24,402 bases of DNA. Source: DASUBV01 sp035532295 (GTDB taxonomy: Bacteria > Actinomycetota > Actinomycetes > Streptosporangiales > Streptosporangiaceae). Position 1 is the stretch's first letter. The number at the start of each line of letters is the position of its first letter. The notes beneath the pieces are model-generated. The model made no database searches. It had not been told where the DNA came from and saw only the letters and a list, made by a program, of their open reading frames with translations. Position numbers and translations under genes: made by a program. The stretch spans positions 1-24,402 of the forward strand of contig DATKRH010000203.1 of NCBI GenBank assembly GCA_035532295.1, written 5' to 3'. Below are positions 15,377-23,393 of this stretch, one piece after another.

Positions 15377-16744
15377 GTGGCGGTGGACAGGCAGGAAGAG
15401 TTCGTGCTCAGGACGCTCGAGGAGCGGGATATCCGGTTCGTGCGCCTCTGGTTCAGCGACGTGCTGGGATACCTCAAGTCGGTAGCCGTGGCGCCCGCGG
15501 AGCTCGAGGGGGCGTTCGCCGAGGGCATCGGGTTCGATGGCTCGGCAGTCGAGGGGTTCGCCCGGGTCTACGAGGCGGACATGCTCGCCAAGCCCGACCC
15601 GTCAACGTTCCAGCTGATGCCCGTGGGCGATGTCGCGGCCGGAACCGGCCGGATGTTCTGCGATATCCTCACGCCCGACGGCACGCCCTCGTTCGCCGAT
15701 CCGCGGCACGTCCTCAAGCGTGCCCTCGCTCGCGCGGCCCGGCTCGGCTTTACCTTCTACACCCACCCGGAGATCGAGTTCTTCCTGCTGCGGGAGAAGC
15801 CGGAGCCGGGCAGCAGGCCGCGGCCGATCGACACCGGCGGCTACTTCGACCACACCCCGCACAGCATCGCCCATGATTTCCGCCGCGAGGCGATCACGAT
15901 GCTGGAGGCGCTGGGCATCTCCGTGGAGTTCAGCCATCACGAGGGAGCGCCGGGCCAGCAGGAGATCGACCTGCGCTACGCCGACGCGCTGAGCACGGCT
16001 GACAACATCATGACCTTCCGGCTGGCCATGAAGGAAGTGGCGCTCCAGCAGGGGGTCTACGCCTCCTTCATGCCCAAGCCGTTCAGCGATTACCCCGGTT
16101 CGGGCATGCACACGCACATGTCGCTGTTCGAGGGCGACCGGAACGTCTTCTACGAGCCCGGCGCGGACTTCCAGATCTCCAAGGTCGGCCGGGCGTTCAT
16201 CGCCGGGTTGCTGCGGCACGCCGCGGAGATCACCGCGATCTGTAACCAGTGGGTGAACTCCTACAAGCGGCTGTGGGGCGGGACGGAGCGGATCGCCGGG
16301 GCGGGCGGCGAGGCGCCCGCCTATATCTGCTGGGGGCATAACAACCGATCGGGGCTGATCCGGGTGCCCATGTACAAGCCGCATAAGGGCAACGCCACCC
16401 GGATCGAGTTCCGCTCCATCGACCCGGCGTGCAACCCGTACCTGGCCTTCGCCGTTATCCTCAGCGCCGGCCTGAAGGGCATCGAGGAGGACTACGAGCT
16501 GCCGCCCGGCGCCGAGGACGACGTCTGGGCGCTGACCTCGGCCGAGCGCCGGGCACTCGGCATCGAGCCGCTGCCGCAGAACCTTTCCGAGGCCATCGAC
16601 GTGATGCAGGACAGCGAGTTGGTGGCCGAGGCGCTGGGGGAGCAGGTCTTCGACTTCTTCCTGCGCAACAAGCGCGAGGAGTGGCAGGAGTTCCGTCGCC
16701 AGGTCACCCAGTTCGAGCTCGACCGTTACCTGCCGGTGCTCTGA
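15377..16744 (+). CDS. glnA2: Type I glutamine synthetase, GlnA2-like
   Basis: The 455-residue ATP-dependent ligase has the full type I fold: N-terminal beta-grasp with GIGFDGSAVEGF, metal/substrate motifs HPEIEFFLL, HHEGAPGQQEIDLRYADAL, GSGMHTHMSLF, NSYKRL and the latch glutamate in NATRIEFRSIDP. It is closer to actinobacterial GlnA2 than to the main GlnA: it lacks the ~25-residue GSI-beta insertion, and the C-terminus (FDFFLRNKREEWQEFR) is GlnA2-like. The adenylylation loop keeps a tyrosine (Y373 in DYELPPG) but with altered flanks. In Streptomyces a GlnA2 was shown to be a gamma-glutamylpolyamine synthetase, so glutamine synthesis is not certain. A start at GTG 15383 is equally possible. 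Its usual neighbour glnE is 3.5 kb away. Confidence 0.9.
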   Translation: MAVDRQEEFVLRTLEERDIRFVRLWFSDVLGYLKSVAVAPAELEGAFAEGIGFDGSAVEGFARVYEADMLAKPDPSTFQLMPVGDVAAGTGRMFCDILTPDGTPSFADPRHVLKRALARAARLGFTFYTHPEIEFFLLREKPEPGSRPRPIDTGGYFDHTPHSIAHDFRREAITMLEALGISVEFSHHEGAPGQQEIDLRYADALSTADNIMTFRLAMKEVALQQGVYASFMPKPFSDYPGSGMHTHMSLFEGDRNVFYEPGADFQISKVGRAFIAGLLRHAAEITAICNQWVNSYKRLWGGTERIAGAGGEAPAYICWGHNNRSGLIRVPMYKPHKGNATRIEFRSIDPACNPYLAFAVILSAGLKGIEEDYELPPGAEDDVWALTSAERRALGIEPLPQNLSEAIDVMQDSELVAEALGEQVFDFFLRNKREEWQEFRRQVTQFELDRYLPVL

Positions 16745-16755
16745 TCCCGCCAGGT

Positions 16756-16779
16756 CCTGAGCTAGGCCGTCGGCTCAGG
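16756..16779. terminator. Possible bidirectional terminator between glnA2 and endonuclease gene
   Basis: CCTGAGC (16756-16762) and GCTCAGG (16773-16779) form a perfect 7-bp stem with a 10-base loop between two convergent genes whose stops are 17 bases apart. The stem overlaps the last codons of the endonuclease gene. No T-tract. Confidence 0.4.
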
Positions 16780-18393
16780 CAGGTCGGCGGCGGGATCCTT
16801 CCAGTTTTCGGGCGGAACGATCTTTGCTTCGACGCTGGCGTGCTCGGCGAGCAGATAGAGCAGGTTCGATCCGTCGATAAGCTCGATCGGCTTGTTCTGG
16901 GCAAACTCGAAGCTAGCCTGGCCGTACCCGGACGTGGTGACGAGGATTCCCTTGCTCGCGCCCTCGTTCTGCAGAGTCCCGAACAGGTCTCGGACCGCTG
17001 ACACGCCGACAGTGTTCTTATACCGCTTGGCCTGTATGACGACCTTGCCGCCGAAGATGGGCCGTGGATCCCAGGCAACGCAGTCGACGCCGCCGTCCCT
17101 GGATGGGCGCGTCTGGCGAGCCTCCAGCCCCATCCTGGTAAACAGATTCTGGATCAGCGCCTCGAACTCGTTAGGAGTCAGATCCATGAGGTTAGGACGC
17201 TGGTCGAGTTCTGACAGCGCGTCGCTCTCAGCCACGAAGCGGGGATCGACCATGCTGAACTCAAGGACCGGCCGGACCGGCGCGAGTTCAGCCGGGCTCT
17301 TCGACACTCCGGCGGACAGATGCTTCAGACAGGCCAGGGGCTCCACGTGCGACAGGTCTAGCTCGCTGAAGACCTCGCGTGTAGTCCGCAGGGTGACCAG
17401 GCACGGCCGGACGCGACGGCCGCTGCCCGGGTCCGTGGTGTCGACGACTCCGTTGAATACCAGCGTGTCGATGTGCTCGCCCACGTCCGCGCTGAGCAGC
17501 TCGTACACGGTCCGGACGGAAATCTGCGCCACGGCTGCCGCATAGAGCGCCTTGACCTGTACCTGCGGCCGCGCGGTCTCAGAGATGGTGTCGGATGCCT
17601 TGACATACCGGTAGGCCTTTACCGGCGGAATAGCCTGCACAGTCGCGAGCTCGTACTCGACGACGAGCTGCCGGGAATCCGGGACGTATGCGAGCTGAAA
17701 TGCCTGCGGGAACTCCTCGGGATAGCGGGACGCCTCCAGCACCATCGAGCAGTAGGAGACAATCGCATCGAGGTCCCCGCGCAGGTAGTCCGCCTCGAAG
17801 GCGTCGATCTCGGCGTGCTGCCTCTCCGTTGTCGCCTTGGCGTCGTCGACTGCGGCGTGCCAGTCCGCTCTGGCGATGGCCAGGGCGGCGCGTCGCCGCT
17901 CTTCTCGCTGCTGGTGCTCGTGCGTTGCCTGGGCGAATGCCGCCTGCCCGGCGGCTACGGCCTGCTGGCGCCTGGCGCCGCCGAAAATTTTCGACAGGCC
18001 TGCCTGCGGGGACGGCATGAAGGCTTCAGCAGCTGGCGGGGGCTCAGGCTGCTCCAGATGGCCATGCCGCCATTCCGCAATAGCTGGAGGCCTCTTGAGC
18101 GTGGCGAAATGGATGCGGCAGTCAGTCCGCAGGGCGGCAGCCAGCAGTTGCTGCAGCGCAGCGAGCTTGGCTTCCAGCTCGCCGTTCATGGCGGCGACAG
18201 CGGCGGCTCGGCTTTCGGCATAGAGCCGCTTGCGTTCCTTCTCAGTCGAGGCCTTCGCGCGCAAGTACGCCGCGTGCGCCCGGTCCGCTTCCTTCCGCGC
18301 GGCAGCCTCCGCACGGAACTGAGCCGCATTAGCCCGAGCGTCTTCCCGCTGCATCTGCGCGAACGAAGATACTAGTGAACGGCGACGTGCCAC
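16762..18393 (-). CDS. Mrr-like restriction endonuclease with coiled-coil N-terminus
   Basis: GTG 18393 is chosen because GGAAGGAGG ends five bases upstream, giving 543 residues. Residues 1 to about 90 and 150-190 are long charged Ala/Glu/Arg helices, probably coiled coils. A middle region (about 190-380) is of unknown fold. From about 400 the catalytic domain is plain: LTPNEFEALIQNLFTRMGLE, then SRDGGVDCVAWD and VVIQAKRYK, the E, D and QxK residues of the PD-(D/E)xK Mrr family, followed by GTLQNEGASKGILVTTSGY. Mrr enzymes cut modified foreign DNA and need no methylase; none is present here. The gene lies in an accessory block between glnA2 and glnE. The role in defence is inferred from the family. 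Confidence 0.85.
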   Translation of the reverse strand: MARRRSLVSSFAQMQREDARANAAQFRAEAAARKEADRAHAAYLRAKASTEKERKRLYAESRAAAVAAMNGELEAKLAALQQLLAAALRTDCRIHFATLKRPPAIAEWRHGHLEQPEPPPAAEAFMPSPQAGLSKIFGGARRQQAVAAGQAAFAQATHEHQQREERRRAALAIARADWHAAVDDAKATTERQHAEIDAFEADYLRGDLDAIVSYCSMVLEASRYPEEFPQAFQLAYVPDSRQLVVEYELATVQAIPPVKAYRYVKASDTISETARPQVQVKALYAAAVAQISVRTVYELLSADVGEHIDTLVFNGVVDTTDPGSGRRVRPCLVTLRTTREVFSELDLSHVEPLACLKHLSAGVSKSPAELAPVRPVLEFSMVDPRFVAESDALSELDQRPNLMDLTPNEFEALIQNLFTRMGLEARQTRPSRDGGVDCVAWDPRPIFGGKVVIQAKRYKNTVGVSAVRDLFGTLQNEGASKGILVTTSGYGQASFEFAQNKPIELIDGSNLLYLLAEHASVEAKIVPPENWKDPAADLPEPTA

Positions 18394-18579
18394 CGCCGCC
18401 TCCTTCCAGCCCATATGCCTGACGTCTGGGCCGAGATTACTCCCAATCCGCGGGAAAATGATCCCAGCGCTGCCACGGCAGGATGGGGGTCAGGGCGGAT
18501 CGGCGCTCGCGCGGGGCCGGCGCACAAAACGCTCAGTGCCCGAGCCTGGACGGGCGGTCAAGCTGGTCCTGCGGGACCG

Positions 18580-18780
18580 CTAGAGGTCGAACTCGCCCCG
18601 CCTGACGCCTGCGGTGAACGCCGCGAACGCATCCGGGTCCAGCACGAGTGCCGGGCCTTCGGGGTCCTTCGAGTCGCGGACGGCGACAACGCCAGGCAGG
18701 TTGGCGGCGACCTCCACGCACTGTCCACCGTTGTTGCCGCTGTAGCTCGACTTTTTCCACTGCGCGCTGCTCAGGTCCAT
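18580..18780 (-). CDS. DUF397 protein
   Basis: The 66-residue protein shows the full DUF397 signature: WKKSSYSGNNGGQCVEVA, VAVRDSKDPEGPALVLDP and AFAAFTAGVRRGEFDL. These small proteins are encoded next to XRE/DUF5753 regulators throughout actinomycetes (the bldB/whiJ-type systems of Streptomyces) and are thought to work with them, perhaps as antidote or co-regulator. Its ATG overlaps the end of the regulator gene by 10 bases, the usual coupling. The partner regulator is broken here, so this gene may now be an orphan. Confidence 0.93.
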   Translation of the reverse strand: MDLSSAQWKKSSYSGNNGGQCVEVAANLPGVVAVRDSKDPEGPALVLDPDAFAAFTAGVRRGEFDL

Positions 18781-19480
18781 GTCTTTCCTACTTCCTTGAT
18801 GACTTCCGCCGATGCCGCCCGTGGCAGCGCCTCGGCTTTCAGTCCCTCGTAAGAGACCTTGACGGCGGTTACCTGGTCTTGGCGCTCGACAATGATTCCC
18901 GTGAGCGCAGTCTCCAGGTAGACCACGCTGGGCGCGTTCGCGAAGTCCGCGATGACGCCGGGCGCCGCAATACGCACTCGTCCATGACGACCCACAGCAG
19001 CGGCGGGCTCGGGCGGCTGAGGACTGCCTGCCGGTCCAGCCGCGCCGTTGCCCGCTGGTCTATCTCGTCATCCGAGGCGCCTATCCGCGTGGACAGCAGC
19101 GCCCGCGCGTACTCGGGCGTCTGGAGCAGCCCGTCTACGACGATGGACTGCCACGAGCGCAGCTCAGTGGCCTCGGCTTCCATCGAGACGTACGGCCGGA
19201 ACCACGAGGCGAACCCGGTGGCCCGCACCAGTTCGTGGAGCCGTTCCAGCGTGCCCCTGGTCCCCAGCGCCTCATCGCAGCGGCGGGCAAAATCCAGGCT
19301 CGGAACCCGGCGGGCAGCCTCGACCATCCCGACCTGCGAGCCGCTGAAGTTGACCCGCTCGCCCAGTTGGTCCTGTGATAAGCCGCCCGCTATCCGGGCC
19401 ATTCGCAGCTCCGCGGCGAACACTTGCTGCGCCGCCGAGCTACCACGGCTGCTCTCACTTTCGGCCATGTTCACCACCAA
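18771..19480 (-). pseudogene. XRE-family regulator (DUF5753), internal deletion and frameshift
   Basis: From 19480 the frame encodes a helix-turn-helix domain (VFAAELRMARIAGGLSQDQL, GERVNFSGSQVGMVEAARR) and the first half of the DUF5753 effector domain (LRSWQSIVVDGLLQTPEYA, then PPLLWVVMDECVLRRP). At about 18975 homology jumps to another frame that carries the end of the same domain: DFANAPSVVYLETALTG and SYEGLKAEALPRAASAEVI, stopping at 18771-18773. From memory of the family, about 40-45 residues (the REQLEHL and VQVLPF segments) are missing between the halves, so a deletion not divisible by three has occurred. The remaining frame ends in a nonsense tail at 18869. The DNA-binding half could still be made. 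Start could also be ATG 19468. Confidence 0.85.
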
Positions 19481-19587
19481 CCCTCACAGCTCGCGGCCGG
19501 TTTGGCTGCCGTTCGTGCTGGCGTGCCCACACCGCCATCGTCGGCAGCAGCTCTCTATCGCCGAGTATCCCAGCTCGGGCAGCTTTT

Positions 19588-19616
19588 GTAGAAACCATTT
19601 CGGCGTTCGTAGAAAC
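19588..19616. repeat. GTAGAAAC direct repeat, 21 bases apart
   Basis: GTAGAAAC occurs at 19588-19595 and 19609-19616, exactly two helical turns apart, each preceded by a T-rich base pair (TTTGTAGAAAC, TTCGTAGAAAC). It lies in the control region between the broken XRE regulator and the small gene starting at 19650. This would suit tandem binding of a dimeric regulator, possibly the XRE protein itself. Confidence 0.5.
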
Positions 19617-19649
19617 GCGCCGAGTCACCCATAGCCCGGAGGTTCACCC

Positions 19650-19862
19650 GTGACCGTCCCTGACACCGCCGCCGCCGAGCCGCCGCTGGTCATCCGCCAG
19701 CAGCTCGCCTCCCAGTATCCCGAGTGGGACATCACCACCGAGACCGACGAGCTGTCGCGCACCCTGTACGTCGCCACGGCCCGGCAGCTCGGCACCCACC
19801 CGCACATGTTCAGCACGACCGACCCAGGCCGGATGCGCGCCGTCCTCGGCGCCGGGCAGTGA
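19650..19862 (+). CDS. Small conserved-looking protein next to XRE/DUF397 pair
   Basis: The 70-residue protein starts at GTG 19650, six bases behind CCGGAGG. It has no signal peptide or membrane segment; the middle reads LASQYPEWDITTETDELSRT and ends YVATARQLGTHPHMFSTTDP. I do not recognise a named domain, but short proteins of this type are frequent beside XRE/DUF397 genes in actinomycetes (recalled, not checked). The stop overlaps the GTG of the next gene (GTGA), so the two form a small operon divergent from the regulator. The direct repeat upstream suggests control by that regulator. Function unknown. Confidence 0.7.
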   Translation: MTVPDTAAAEPPLVIRQQLASQYPEWDITTETDELSRTLYVATARQLGTHPHMFSTTDPGRMRAVLGAGQ

Positions 19863-20085
19863 GCACGTCCGAGACTGAGTTGCGGGGCCCACCGATGAGG
19901 AGTTCGACGTCGGCTGCCCGGAGCGGCTGGACCGGTTCGGCGCGGCCAGGATCGCGCGGACGCTGGAGCAGATCGCACGCGACCACAGCGCCGAAGCCCT
20001 GGTGCTGTCTGCCATGAAGTCCTGGCATCGCAGTGCCACCGGCAGCTATTCGCCCGAGGAAGTACGCGGGTGGTGGGGCTGGGGA
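19859..20085 (+). pseudogene. Second gene of the small operon, frameshifted and 3'-truncated
   Basis: GTG 19859 overlaps the preceding stop and begins MSTSETELRGP. At the GGGGCCC run (about 19884-19890) the frame is lost; one extra G would continue it as TDEEFDVGCPERLDRFGAAR, IARTLEQIARDHSAEALVLS and AMKSWHRSATGSYSPEEVRG in the +1-related frame. That second part has no start codon of its own. At about 20085 the sequence changes abruptly into the antisense of a VOC gene, so the C-terminus is also replaced. The protein family is not recognised. The lost base could be a real mutation or a homopolymer sequencing error; the 3' truncation cannot be explained that way. Confidence 0.65.
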
Positions 20086-20160
20086 AGCCGCCGCCCAGAA
20101 GCGAGCAATCCGGTCCGGGTCGGTCGTGTCGACGCACACGCACTGCACTCGCAAGGACAT
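20086..20160 (-). pseudogene. VOC-family protein, N-terminal fragment
   Basis: The first 25 codons from ATG 20160 read MSLRVQCVCVDTTDPDRIAR then FWAAA, the standard opening of actinobacterial glyoxalase-like VOC proteins. After that the frame continues through unrelated sequence that is really the antisense of the neighbouring plus-strand fragment. A full member has 110-130 residues with two beta-alpha-beta-beta-beta modules; everything past the first helix is gone. The remnant faces the frameshifted gene at about 20085, so one deletion removed the 3' ends of both. Confidence 0.7.
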
Positions 20161-20241
20161 TCCAGGAGCCTGGCCTAGCCGGCCCGGGAGGTCCAGGGTA
20201 TTTTGGCCGCCGCCTTAGGTCGCTAACGTGCAGGGGTGAGC

Positions 20242-23200
20242 ATGTCGCGCGGGACGCTGACCGGGCAGCTGGCCACGCTGGGCTTCGCCGATACGGCGAG
20301 TGCCCGCCGCCTGCTGACCGGTGATCTTGGCCTGGACATCGAGGGCGCGGACGCGGCGCTGGTGGAGGCGATCGCCGGGGCCGCGGACCCGGACCTCGCC
20401 CTGAGCACCCTGGCCAGGATGGCGCCGGACGCGGAGCTGCGCGTGGTGCTGCGGGCGGACGCGGGCCTGCGCGACCGGCTGATCACCGTGCTAGGCGTCA
20501 GCGCCGCTCTCGGCGACCACGTGGCCCGCCATCCGGCTGACTGGCGGGTGCTGGCGGGGCCGGGCGCACTCGCCCGGCCGTCGGCGGGGGAGTTGCACGC
20601 CGCGCTGCTGACTGCGGTCGGCGCGCTCGACGGTCCCGTGCCAGGCGGGGCCGGCGTGCCGGGTGCCGCCGAGCCGGTAGCGGACCGGGCGCGCATCGAC
20701 GGCCGCGATCCCGCGACGGAGCTGCGGCTGGCCTACCGGCGCCGCCTGCTGCACCTGGCGGCGCGGGACCTCACGGGCGCCGACTCGCTCGAGAGCGTCA
20801 TGGCCGAGCTCGCCGACCTGGCGACGGCGGCGCTGGCCGCCGCGCTGGCCATCGCCCGGGCCGGCCTGCCGCCGGAGGCCGCCCCCTGCCGCCTGGCGGT
20901 CATCGCGATGGGCAAGGGCGGCGGCCGGGAACTGAACTACGCCAGCGACGTCGACGTGATCTTCGTCGCAGGGCCCGCCGGGCCCGGCGGGCGGGCGTCC
21001 GAGGAGGCGGCGCTGCGGACGGCGACGGCGCTGGCCAGCGGCGTGATCCAGGTCTGCTCGCAGAGTACGGCCGAGGGCGCGCTCTTCCCCGTCGACCCGA
21101 ACCTGCGCCCCGAGGGCCGGATCGGGCCGCTGGTCCGGACGGTCGCGAGCCACCGGGCCTACTACGAGCGCTGGGCCAAGACCTGGGAGTTCCAGGCGCT
21201 GCTCAAGGCCAGGCTGGCGGCCGGAGATCCTGGGCTGGGCGCGGACTACCTGGCCGCGGTTGGCCCGATGGTCTGGGCGGCGGCGCAGCGGACGGACTTC
21301 GTCTCCGACGTGCAGGCGATGCGCCGCCGGGTCCTGGGCAGCCTGCCCGCCGCCCAGGCCGGGCGGGAGCTGAAGCTCGGGCCGGGCGGCCTGCGCGACA
21401 TTGAGTTCGCCGTTCAGCTCCTGCAGCTGGTGCACGGCAGGACCGACGAATCGCTGCGCGTGCCTGGCACCCTGGACGCCCTGGGCGCCCTGGCGGCCGG
21501 GGGTTACGTGGGGCGCGGCGACGCGGCCAGCCTGGCGGCTGCCTACCAGTTCCTGCGCTGCGTGGAGCACCTGCTGCAGCTGCGGCGGCTCCGCCGGACG
21601 CACACCCTCCCCGAGGACCGGGCCGTGCTGCGCCAGGTGGGCCGGGCCCTGCGGCTGATGCAGGGCGCCGCCCGGGGCGGCGCGCCCGGTGACCCGGCCG
21701 ATGAGCTGATCGCCCAGTGGCGCCAGCACGCGAGCCAGGCCCGGCAGCTGCACGAGAAGCTGTTCTACCGGCCGCTGCTGGACGCGGTGGCCCGGCTGCC
21801 CGGCGAGGCTGCCCGGCTGACCCCGGCCGCCGCGGCGCAGCGGCTGGAGGCCCTCGGGTACGCCGATCCGGCCGGGGCGCTCCGGCACATCGAGTCGCTG
21901 TCCGCGGGCGTGTCCCGGAAGGCGGCCATCCAGCGGACGCTGCTGCCCGTGCTGCTGGGCTGGTTCGCGGACGCGCCGCAGCCCGACGCCGGGCTGCTGG
22001 CGTTCCGCCAGGTCAGCGAGGCGCTCGGGAATTCCCCGTGGTACCTGCGGCTGCTGCGTGACAACACGCTGACAGCGCGCCGGATGGCGCAGGTGCTGGC
22101 CTCCAGCCGCTACGCCACCGGGCTGCTGCTGCGCGCGCCCGAGGCGGTCGGGATGCTCGCCGACATCGACGAGCTGGCCTCGCGTCCGGCCGACGCGCTG
22201 CTGGCGGAGGCGCTGGCGGCGGTGCACCGCCATGACAGCGCGGCGGACGCGGCCGGTGCCGTGCTGGCGATCCGCCGCCGCGAGCTGCTGCGAACCGCCA
22301 TGGCTTACGTGCTCGGCCTGACCAGCGTCCAGGGCCGCGGCGAAGCGCTGACGACGGTCGCGGCGGTGACCGTGGCGGCGGCGCTCGATGCGGCGGTCAG
22401 GGAGGCCGAGCAGGCGAGCGGGCCGCTGCCGACCCGGCTGGCGGTGATCGCGATGGGCCGGTTCGGCGGCCGCGAGATGGGCTTCGCCAGCGACGCCGAC
22501 GTGATGTTCGTCCACGATCCCGTGCCGGGCGCATCGGAGGAGGCGGCGTCCCGGGCGGCTCACGCGGTCGCGGAGAACCTGCGCGCGCTGCTGGCCACGC
22601 CGCGTCCGGACCCGGCGCTGCAGATCGACGCCGGCCTGCGGCCGGAGGGGCGCCAGGGGCCGCTGGTTCGCACTCTGGCCTCCTACCGCGCCTACTACCG
22701 CCGCTGGTCGTTGCCCTGGGAGGCCCAGGCGCTGCTGCGGGCCGGGTTCGTAGCGGGGGACCGCGGCGTGGGCGATGCCTTCATCGCGATGGCGGACGAG
22801 ATCAGGTATCCGGACGGCGGGATTCCCGATGATTCCGTTAGGGAAATCAGGCGGATCAAGGCCCGGGTAGAAGCCGAGCGCATGCCACGGGGCATGGACC
22901 GCGCGCTGAATCTCAAGCTCGGCCCGGGGGGGCTGTCGGACGTGGAGTGGGTGGCACAGCTGATTCAGCTGCGCCACGCGCACGCCGTGCCGTCGCTCCG
23001 GACGACGGGAACGCTGACGGCACTGCAGGCGGCCAGCAGTGCCGGCCTGGTGACGGCCCCGGATCTGGCCGCGCTGACGGCTGCCTGGCAGCTGGCCGCG
23101 CGCATCCGGGACGGGGTCATGCTGATGCGGGGCCGGGGATCGGATGCGCTGCCGACCGCCACGGCCGAGCTCGCGATCGTCGCGCGGCTGCTCGGCTACC

Positions 23201-23289
23201 CGCCGGACGGCTCCCAGCAGCTCGCCGAGGACTGGCGGCGGGCGTCGCGCCACGCCCGGAGCGTGATGGATCGCCTGTTCTACGGCTAG
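20242..23289 (+). CDS. glnE: Bifunctional glutamine synthetase adenylyltransferase/deadenylase
   Basis: GlnE attaches AMP to, and removes it from, glutamine synthetase according to nitrogen status. ATG 20242 fits the spacing to AGGGG at 20232-20236; the alternative GTG 20236 adds two residues. Both nucleotidyltransferase domains are present: MGKGGGRELNYASDVDVIFV near residue 236 (deadenylase half) and MGRFGGREMGFASDADVMFV near 751 (adenylylating half), each with the paired Asp for metal. PEGRIGPLVRT and PEGRQGPLVRT, and LGPGGLRDIEF and LGPGGLSDVEW, mark the duplicated architecture. About 1015 residues is typical for actinobacterial GlnE. No lesion is seen. Its main target GlnA is not in this window; GlnA2 upstream is probably not adenylylated. 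Confidence 0.96.
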   Translation: MSRGTLTGQLATLGFADTASARRLLTGDLGLDIEGADAALVEAIAGAADPDLALSTLARMAPDAELRVVLRADAGLRDRLITVLGVSAALGDHVARHPADWRVLAGPGALARPSAGELHAALLTAVGALDGPVPGGAGVPGAAEPVADRARIDGRDPATELRLAYRRRLLHLAARDLTGADSLESVMAELADLATAALAAALAIARAGLPPEAAPCRLAVIAMGKGGGRELNYASDVDVIFVAGPAGPGGRASEEAALRTATALASGVIQVCSQSTAEGALFPVDPNLRPEGRIGPLVRTVASHRAYYERWAKTWEFQALLKARLAAGDPGLGADYLAAVGPMVWAAAQRTDFVSDVQAMRRRVLGSLPAAQAGRELKLGPGGLRDIEFAVQLLQLVHGRTDESLRVPGTLDALGALAAGGYVGRGDAASLAAAYQFLRCVEHLLQLRRLRRTHTLPEDRAVLRQVGRALRLMQGAARGGAPGDPADELIAQWRQHASQARQLHEKLFYRPLLDAVARLPGEAARLTPAAAAQRLEALGYADPAGALRHIESLSAGVSRKAAIQRTLLPVLLGWFADAPQPDAGLLAFRQVSEALGNSPWYLRLLRDNTLTARRMAQVLASSRYATGLLLRAPEAVGMLADIDELASRPADALLAEALAAVHRHDSAADAAGAVLAIRRRELLRTAMAYVLGLTSVQGRGEALTTVAAVTVAAALDAAVREAEQASGPLPTRLAVIAMGRFGGREMGFASDADVMFVHDPVPGASEEAASRAAHAVAENLRALLATPRPDPALQIDAGLRPEGRQGPLVRTLASYRAYYRRWSLPWEAQALLRAGFVAGDRGVGDAFIAMADEIRYPDGGIPDDSVREIRRIKARVEAERMPRGMDRALNLKLGPGGLSDVEWVAQLIQLRHAHAVPSLRTTGTLTALQAASSAGLVTAPDLAALTAAWQLAARIRDGVMLMRGRGSDALPTATAELAIVARLLGYPPDGSQQLAEDWRRASRHARSVMDRLFYG

Positions 23290-23298
23290 TGCCCGACA

Positions 23299-23319
23299 CC
23301 GCGCACCGGAACCGCGCGG
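23299..23319 (+). terminator. Possible glnE terminator hairpin
   Basis: CCGCGC (23299-23304) and GCGCGG (23314-23319) form a 6-bp G+C stem with a 9-base loop, starting 10 bases after the glnE stop. The stem is short and lacks a T-tract, so the call is weak. Confidence 0.35.
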
Positions 23320-23393
23320 CTGGTACTGCGGTAGGGGGTCTGCTCCACCGCTGGTGCGGGGCAGCCACCGTGCCGGGAGTGCATGCTGGAGGG

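Noticed and set aside
14110..15528. 472-residue open frame on minus, opposite the beta-helix gene
   Set aside because: Repetitive Ala/Glu/Val composition follows from the repeats on the other strand, and it crosses the terminator and glnA2 start.
18565..18578. GGTCC-TGCG-GGACC hairpin after the DUF397 stop
   Set aside because: A 5-bp stem without T-tract is expected by chance at this GC content.
18648..19634. 328-residue open frame on plus, opposite DUF397 and the XRE relic
   Set aside because: No recognisable motif; minus-strand frames match DUF397 and DUF5753 directly. Its length is a chance effect of high GC.
20491..23253. 920-residue open frame on minus, opposite glnE
   Set aside because: It is composed of Arg/Gly/Pro/Gln-rich sequence with no domain, typical of antisense frames in high-GC genes; glnE on plus has every family motif.
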